Assembly (NCBI GenBank): GCA_013813135.1
Contig: JACCSF010000400.1
Location: forward strand, 1 to 18,668
Direction of reading: 5' to 3'
DNA length: 18,668 nucleotides
Origin: Thermoleophilaceae bacterium
GTDB taxonomy: Bacteria; Actinomycetota; Thermoleophilia; Solirubrobacterales; Thermoleophilaceae
The position numbers were made by a program, and so were the translations under genes. Numbering within the stretch: the first letter of the stretch is position 1; each line of letters opens with the position of its first letter. The notes under the pieces are model-generated. The model did no database searches. It was not told where the DNA came from and saw only the letters and a list, made by a program, of their open reading frames with translations. Shown here in pieces: positions 14,910 through 18,668 of the stretch.

Positions 14910-16552
14910 ATGGCGCGCGCCACGCGCTCCACCACCTGGCGGTGAAGCTCGACGTTCGTGCGCCGGTCGGTGTGCACCTCGGTCACCTCGGGCGCGAGCA
15001 CCGCCAGGTCGGCCGTGGCCGGGGTGGCGATGTGCTCCTCGTAGAGGGCGGCGTCGGCGTGGGCGGCGACCGGCAGGAAGTCGAAGATGCCGCCGCCGCC
15101 GTTGTTGAGGCAGATGACGTGCAGGTCGGCGCCGGCGCGCCGGGCGGCCAGCAGGCCGCCGAAGTCGTGCAGCAGGGCGAGCTCGCCGGTGAGCAGCCAG
15201 GCCGGTGCTCCGGATGCGAGCGCGGCGCCGGCGGCGGAGGAGACGACGCCGTCGATGCCGTTCGCCCCGCGGTTGGCGAGGAAGCGCAGCCGCTTGGGCG
15301 ACTGCGGGAAGTACGCCTCCACGTCCCGCACGGGCATCGACGAGCTGAGCCAGACGATGGCGCCGTCGGGAAGCTGCGGCTCGAGCGCGGCCAGTACCTT
15401 GGGCTCGAACGGGTCGGGCGCCGCGGCGAGGGCGAGGGGGACCTGGGCGTCGGCCACCCGCCAGGATGAAAGCCAGTCCTGGTCGCGCGCGGGCGCGCGC
15501 ATCTCAACGGCGGCGGCCAAGGCATCGAGCGTGGGTGCTGCCGCCGCGCGCAGCAGCAGCTCCGCCCGCCGCGTGGGCTCGTGCCACGCGGCTTGCGGGT
15601 CCAGCACCACCTGCGCCGCCTGCGCCGCCCAGGCGCGCAAGGGCTTCGACGTGGGCATGTTGCCGACGCGCAGCAGGAGCCCGGGCGCGTGCGCGGTGGC
15701 GAAGCGCTCGACGCGCAGCAACACGTCGTAGTGGGCGACGACGTGCGAGCGCTCGTGCGGGCCACAGCGCACCCCCGATGTCGGCTCGGCGAGCACCGGC
15801 CAGCCGCACGCCGCCGCCAGCCGTGCCACCGGCCCGGCCACGTCCTCGGACGTAGGGCCGCACACGATCGCCCCCCGCGGCGCGGCGGCGATCCGCGCAG
15901 CCAGCTCCTGAACGTCGTCGCCGTGCGGGGCGGCGGTGTGCCCGCGCAGCTCGGTCCAGGGACGGCCGTCGAGGCGGCCGTCCCAGTCGGCCGCGTCGAG
16001 CGGCTGGGGCTCGGGCGCCAGCGGGTCACGCAGCGGGAAGTTCAGGTGCACGGGACCGGGCCGGTCGCCGGCGGCGGTCCAGTACGCGCGGCAGGCGAGC
16101 GCACGGTGGTGGACGGCGGTCTCACGATGCGGCTCGTGGGTGCCCACCTCCACGAACCACTTGACCGCGCTGCCGTAGAGCTTGATCTGATCGATCGACT
16201 GGCCCGCGCCGACCTCCCGCAGCTCGGGCGGGCGGTCGGCCGTGAGCACGATCAGCGGCACGCGCGCCTGCCAGGCCTCGATCACCGCGGGAAAGAGGTT
16301 GGCCGCCGCCGTGCCCGAGGTGCAGGTCACGGCAACGGGCCGCCCCGTGGCCTTGGCCATGCCGAGCGCGAAGAAGCCGGCGCTGCGCTCGTCGAGCACC
16401 GAGACCGCCTCGAGCTCGGGCCGCCCGGCCAGCGTGAGCGACAAGGGCGCATTGCGCGACCCCGGCGAGGTGACGGCGTGCCGCATCCCGCAACGCACGA
16501 GCTCGTCCACAAACGCCTGAACCGGCGCGTAGGTCCGATTGATCGGCTCCAC
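14906..16552 (-). CDS. menD: 2-succinyl-5-enolpyruvyl-6-hydroxy-3-cyclohexene-1-carboxylate synthase
   Basis: 548 aa. ThDP-dependent condensation of isochorismate with 2-oxoglutarate, the second step of menaquinone synthesis. The N-terminal PYR domain has VTSPGSRNAPLSLTL (27-41), DERSAGFFALG (54-64, with E55 as the ThDP-activating Glu), TCTSGTAAANLFPAVIEA (76-93) and LTADRPPELREVGAGQSIDQ (103-122). Then come GPVHLNFPLRDPL (166-178), RGANGIDGVVSSAAGAA (428-444) and the ThDP/Mg region TGELALLHDFGGLLA with CLNNGGGGIFDFLP (481-494). The metal-ligating Asp expected in the first of these is Glu456 here (GEL rather than GDL). The GTG start at 16550-16552 gives the usual N-terminal length. Convergent with the sixth mce gene and divergent from menH, with the hairpin element in the shared upstream region. 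Confidence 0.94.
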   Translation of the reverse strand: MEPINRTYAPVQAFVDELVRCGMRHAVTSPGSRNAPLSLTLAGRPELEAVSVLDERSAGFFALGMAKATGRPVAVTCTSGTAAANLFPAVIEAWQARVPLIVLTADRPPELREVGAGQSIDQIKLYGSAVKWFVEVGTHEPHRETAVHHRALACRAYWTAAGDRPGPVHLNFPLRDPLAPEPQPLDAADWDGRLDGRPWTELRGHTAAPHGDDVQELAARIAAAPRGAIVCGPTSEDVAGPVARLAAACGWPVLAEPTSGVRCGPHERSHVVAHYDVLLRVERFATAHAPGLLLRVGNMPTSKPLRAWAAQAAQVVLDPQAAWHEPTRRAELLLRAAAAPTLDALAAAVEMRAPARDQDWLSSWRVADAQVPLALAAAPDPFEPKVLAALEPQLPDGAIVWLSSSMPVRDVEAYFPQSPKRLRFLANRGANGIDGVVSSAAGAALASGAPAWLLTGELALLHDFGGLLAARRAGADLHVICLNNGGGGIFDFLPVAAHADAALYEEHIATPATADLAVLAPEVTEVHTDRRTNVELHRQVVERVARAI

Positions 16553-16564
16553 GGCGCGGCACGC

Positions 16565-16572
16565 TATCCGCC
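16565..16572 (-). promoter_or_regulatory. Possible -10 region for menD
   Basis: On the minus strand GGATAGCG is followed by T, so TAGCGT fits TAnnnT about 10 nt before the menD GTG. This would make menD nearly leaderless, in keeping with the lack of a Shine-Dalgarno. No -35 is obvious, so the call is weak. Confidence 0.25.
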
Positions 16573-16600
16573 CGAGGCGGCCAGAGGCGGCCGGAACCCG

Positions 16601-16671
16601 GAGTGTGGGCCGTAGAACCCGGCGATACCCCGGGAAGTACAGCCCACACTCGCGGCAAGGGCGCGCGGGCC
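16601..16671 (+). promoter_or_regulatory. Copy 2 of the repeated hairpin element plus CAAGG block, between menD and menH
   Basis: The outer arms GAGTGTGGGC (16601-16610) and GCCCACACTC (16642-16651) are perfect. After a C16611/A16641 mismatch, GTA (16612-16614) pairs with TAC (16638-16640). A 3x3 internal loop follows, then helix CCCGG (16618-16622) with CCGGG (16630-16634) and the 7-nt loop CGATACC (16623-16629). The 23 nt between the outer helices equal the 23 nt in the menF copy. The block GCGGCAAGGGCGCGCGGGCC (16652-16671) follows with no gap; CAAGG starts 5 nt after the stem in both copies. Its orientation is toward menH (ATG 16693). As DNA it could also act on the divergent menD gene, whose start is 48 bp away. 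Confidence 0.68.
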
Positions 16672-16692
16672 TCCGGTTACCCGCGGTTCACA

Positions 16693-17400
16693 ATGCTGGC
16701 GATGCCCCCGCCCGTCCTCTTCATCCCGGGCTTCATGCAGCCCGCGAGCGCCTGGGCCCCGGTCGCGGAGCAGCTCGAGCCGCCCACCACGCTCCTCGAC
16801 CACCGCGAGCACTCCTTCGAAGGCCGCCTCGCGGAGATCGCGGCGGCCGGCCAGGGCGCCCTGCTCGTCGGCTACTCCCTCGGGGGCCGCCTCGCCCTGC
16901 GCGCCGCGCTGCGCGACCCCGACCGCTACGCCGGGCTTGTGACCGTCGGCGCCACCGCCGGCATCGACGAGGCCGTCGAGCGCGCCGGGCGGGCCAAGGC
17001 GGACGAGCGGCTCGCCTCGTGGATCGAGGCGGCGCCGATCGAGGACATCGTTGCCGTCTGGGAGCGCCAGCCGCTGTTCGCCGACCAGTCCGACGCCCTC
17101 GTCGAGGAGCAACGCCCCGGCCGGCTGGCCCAGGACCCGATGGCCCTCGCGCGCCTGCTGCGCAGCGCCGGGCAGGGCGTGCTCGATCCGGTCTGGCACG
17201 AGCTGCTCACGTTCGAGCTCCCCGTCCTGGCGATCGCCGGCAGCCGCGACGACGGCTACACCCGAGCCGCGCACAAGATCGCCGACACCGCGCCGAACGC
17301 GCAAACGCAGATCGTCGAGAACACCGGCCACGCGCCACAGCTCCAACAACCGACCGAGGTCGCCTCCCTCATCGCCGTCTTTCGGTTGAACCTGCCCTGA
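16693..17400 (+). CDS. menH: 2-succinyl-6-hydroxy-2,4-cyclohexadiene-1-carboxylate synthase (alpha/beta hydrolase)
   Basis: 235 aa. Eliminates pyruvate from the MenD product to give SHCHC, the third step of menaquinone synthesis. It has an alpha/beta-hydrolase fold with oxyanion region FIPGFMQPASAW (10-21), nucleophile elbow VGYSLGGRLALRAAL (59-73, Ser62), acid in IAGSRDDGYTRAA (D186 or D187) and histidine in NTGHAPQLQQP (H213). The cap segment with VWERQPLFADQ (122-132) resembles the WxxQPxF motif of MenH, which favours MenH over a generic hydrolase. Start: ATG 16693; a second in-frame ATG at 16702 is also possible. The frame is open further upstream to a GTG inside the hairpin element, but that region is not protein-like. 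No Shine-Dalgarno is visible. Followed by the CHRD gene after 21 nt. Confidence 0.88.
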   Translation: MLAMPPPVLFIPGFMQPASAWAPVAEQLEPPTTLLDHREHSFEGRLAEIAAAGQGALLVGYSLGGRLALRAALRDPDRYAGLVTVGATAGIDEAVERAGRAKADERLASWIEAAPIEDIVAVWERQPLFADQSDALVEEQRPGRLAQDPMALARLLRSAGQGVLDPVWHELLTFELPVLAIAGSRDDGYTRAAHKIADTAPNAQTQIVENTGHAPQLQQPTEVASLIAVFRLNLP

Positions 17401-17421
17401 CTCCACTGCGTATGCCCCGGC

Positions 17422-17937
17422 ATGAGACGCCTTCAAATAGCAGGCGCGGTTGCGGTCGTGGCGGTCGCAAGCGTGGTGGCCACAACGGCAGTAGCCGGCG
17501 GTGACAAACACCTGAGCACCCGGCTCACCGGCTTCCAGGAGGTCCCCGCCATCTCGACGGACGCCGGCGGCAAGTTCCGCGCCAAGCTGCGGACAAGCAG
17601 CCAGGAGATCCAGTACGAGCTGAGCTACGCCGACCTCACGGGGGCGGTCCAGCAGGCTCATATCCATCTCGGTCAGCGCGCCGTGAACGGCGGGATCAGC
17701 GTGTTCCTGTGCTCGAACCTCGGCAACGGACCGGCCGGTACGCAGGCCTGCCCGGCCGCCCCGGCCACGATCACCGGCACGATCAGGCCGGCCGACGTGA
17801 TCGGCCCGGCCAGCCAGGGCCTCGAAGCGATGCAGTTCGACGAGCTGGTGCGGGCCATCCGTGCCGGCGTGACCTACGCCAACGTCCACACCGAGACCTT
17901 CCCCGGCGGCGAGATCCGCGGTCAGCTGAACGACTAG
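17422..17937 (+). CDS. Secreted CHRD-domain protein
   Basis: 171 aa. The N-terminal signal peptide (MRRLQIAGAVAVVAVASVVA, then TTAVAG) is probably cleaved at about residue 26, so the mature protein is extracytoplasmic. The rest is one CHRD domain, a beta-rich module named after chordin: LTGFQEVPAISTDAGGKF (35-52), ELSYADLTGAVQQAHIHLG (66-84, with H80 and H82), and the C-terminal signature VTYANVHTETFPGGEIRGQL (150-169, with H156). Two cysteines (C97, C110) could form a disulphide. The biochemical function of bacterial CHRD proteins is not established. It lies 21 nt after menH on the same strand, so it may be co-transcribed, but no functional link to menaquinone is evident. Converges on menC with 25 bp between stops. 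Confidence 0.86.
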   Translation: MRRLQIAGAVAVVAVASVVATTAVAGGDKHLSTRLTGFQEVPAISTDAGGKFRAKLRTSSQEIQYELSYADLTGAVQQAHIHLGQRAVNGGISVFLCSNLGNGPAGTQACPAAPATITGTIRPADVIGPASQGLEAMQFDELVRAIRAGVTYANVHTETFPGGEIRGQLND

Positions 17938-17962
17938 GCGCAGTTCGGGAGGGCGAGGTGCC

Positions 17963-18668
17963 CTAGGCCGGGAGCTCGTCGACGACGACCTCGGCCAGGG
18001 CGTCCTCGTCCACCTGGACCCCAAGGCCCGGCCCACCCGGCACCTTCAAGGTGCCGTTGCGCGGCGCCGGCAGCACGTCCGCCAGCGGGGAGTCGAACAG
18101 CTGCAGAGTCGCCAGGCCGCAGGCCAGCTGCAGGTCCTCGGCGGCAGCCAGCTGCAGCGCGGCGGCGATGCCCCAGGGGCCGTCGAGCGTGCTGGACAGG
18201 AAGGCGCCAAGCCCCTTCACGCGCGCGAGCCGCAGTGCCTCGCGGGCGGCGCGGAAGCCGCCCGCGCTGGCGAGCTTCACGTTGACCACGTCGCACGCCT
18301 CCGTCTCCACGGCGCGGCGGACGGCGCGGGCGGAGCCGACCGACTCGTCGGCGGCGATCGGGGTGGACACGCGGCCACGCACCTGGCGCAGCTCCTCGAG
18401 ACTGCGGCAGGGCTGCTCCACGAACTCGAGGTCGTACTCCTCCAGCCTGCGGATGCAGGTCACGGCCTCCTCCACCGACCAGGCGCGGTTGGCGTCCACG
18501 CGCAGCGCCGGCCACGGGCCGACCGCCTCACGCACCGCCGCAACCCGTTCGGCGTCCTCGGGCAGCCCCACCTTCACCTTGAAGCAGGCGTAGCCGGCGC
18601 GCAGCCCCTCGCGGGCGCGCTCGGCGGCCTCGGCGGGTGGCCCCGCGGGCAGCGTGAGGTTCACGGGC
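17963..18668 (-). CDS. menC: o-Succinylbenzoate synthase (enolase superfamily), N-terminal part outside the window
   Basis: The C-terminal 235 or so residues are visible; the frame runs off the right edge. The codon at 18662-18664 could be read as a GTG start, but the sequence there (PVNLTLPAG) matches an internal family motif, so the real start is beyond the window. MenC dehydrates SHCHC to o-succinylbenzoate, the fourth step of the pathway. All active-site elements of the MLE/OSBS barrel are present: the KxK of CFKVKVG, metal ligands in RVDANRAW, FVEQP and AADES, and the second catalytic lysine in VNVKLASAGG. The C-terminal GTLKVPGGPGLGVQVDEDAL is typical. Related dipeptide epimerases or N-acylamino acid racemases share these motifs, but the men neighbourhood favours OSBS. 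Confidence 0.88.
   Translation of the reverse strand, partial: PVNLTLPAGPPAEAAERAREGLRAGYACFKVKVGLPEDAERVAAVREAVGPWPALRVDANRAWSVEEAVTCIRRLEEYDLEFVEQPCRSLEELRQVRGRVSTPIAADESVGSARAVRRAVETEACDVVNVKLASAGGFRAAREALRLARVKGLGAFLSSTLDGPWGIAAALQLAAAEDLQLACGLATLQLFDSPLADVLPAPRNGTLKVPGGPGLGVQVDEDALAEVVVDELPA

Noticed and set aside
16603..16692. menH start at GTG 16603 giving 30 extra residues
   Set aside because: The extension translates the hairpin element itself and is not like a hydrolase N-terminus. The fold begins with the strand VLFIPGF just after ATG 16693.
18662..18664. GTG as the menC start
   Set aside because: The surrounding residues (PVNLTLPAG) belong to the interior of OSBS-type proteins. 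The N-terminal capping domain is missing and must lie beyond the window.
1..18668. tRNA or rRNA genes, CRISPR arrays, insertion sequences, integrase or attachment sites, phage genes
   Set aside because: Looked for on both strands and not seen. Coding is dense and compositionally even, and no gap exceeds about 140 bp, so there is no sign of recent mobile-element insertion.

Overview
The window is very GC-rich and almost fully coding. It suggests a high-GC actinobacterium, most likely of the Thermoleophilia/Solirubrobacterales type. That placement is inference from three things: the codon style with many GTG starts, six tandem actinobacterial-type MCE proteins, and a menaquinone pathway. No rRNA or other marker is present to confirm it.

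Layout. (1) 1-2337: the 3' part of a type II NADH dehydrogenase, translationally coupled to a tandem-GNAT acetyltransferase, then two small membrane proteins (57 aa, and 88 aa with a zinc ribbon). (2) 2443-4683: ilvB-ilvN, the two subunits of acetohydroxyacid synthase. (3) 4813-14909: menF (isochorismate synthase), then six consecutive MCE/MlaD-type lipid-transfer proteins on the same strand. The six are chained by 4-nt stop/start overlaps. No yrbE/mlaE permease or ATPase gene lies beside them in this window. (4) 14906-16552: menD on the minus strand, convergent with the last mce gene; the two stop codons share one CTAG. (5) 16693-17400: menH on the plus strand, divergent from menD. (6) 17422-17937: a secreted CHRD-domain protein. 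(7) 17963-18668: the C-terminal part of menC (o-succinylbenzoate synthase) on the minus strand, running off the window.

How the genes fit together. MenF, MenD, MenH and MenC are consecutive early enzymes of the o-succinylbenzoate route to menaquinone (chorismate to isochorismate to SEPHCHC to SHCHC to OSB). A type II NADH dehydrogenase would reduce that quinone. The six MCE paralogues are what is expected for one heterohexameric envelope lipid-transfer ring. Their position inside a men locus makes lipid or quinone trafficking a reasonable but unproven idea.

The most interesting signal is not a gene. A roughly 52-bp hairpin followed by a conserved CAAGG-containing block occurs twice, about 11.9 kb apart: once directly upstream of menF and once directly upstream of menH, in the menD/menH divergent region. 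The outer arms are identical, the inner helices differ by compensatory changes, and the internal loop and apical loop sizes match. This looks like a shared men-specific regulatory element, either a structured RNA leader or an operator. A second notable pattern is that all six MCE proteins carry exactly two cysteines in their otherwise divergent C-terminal regions.
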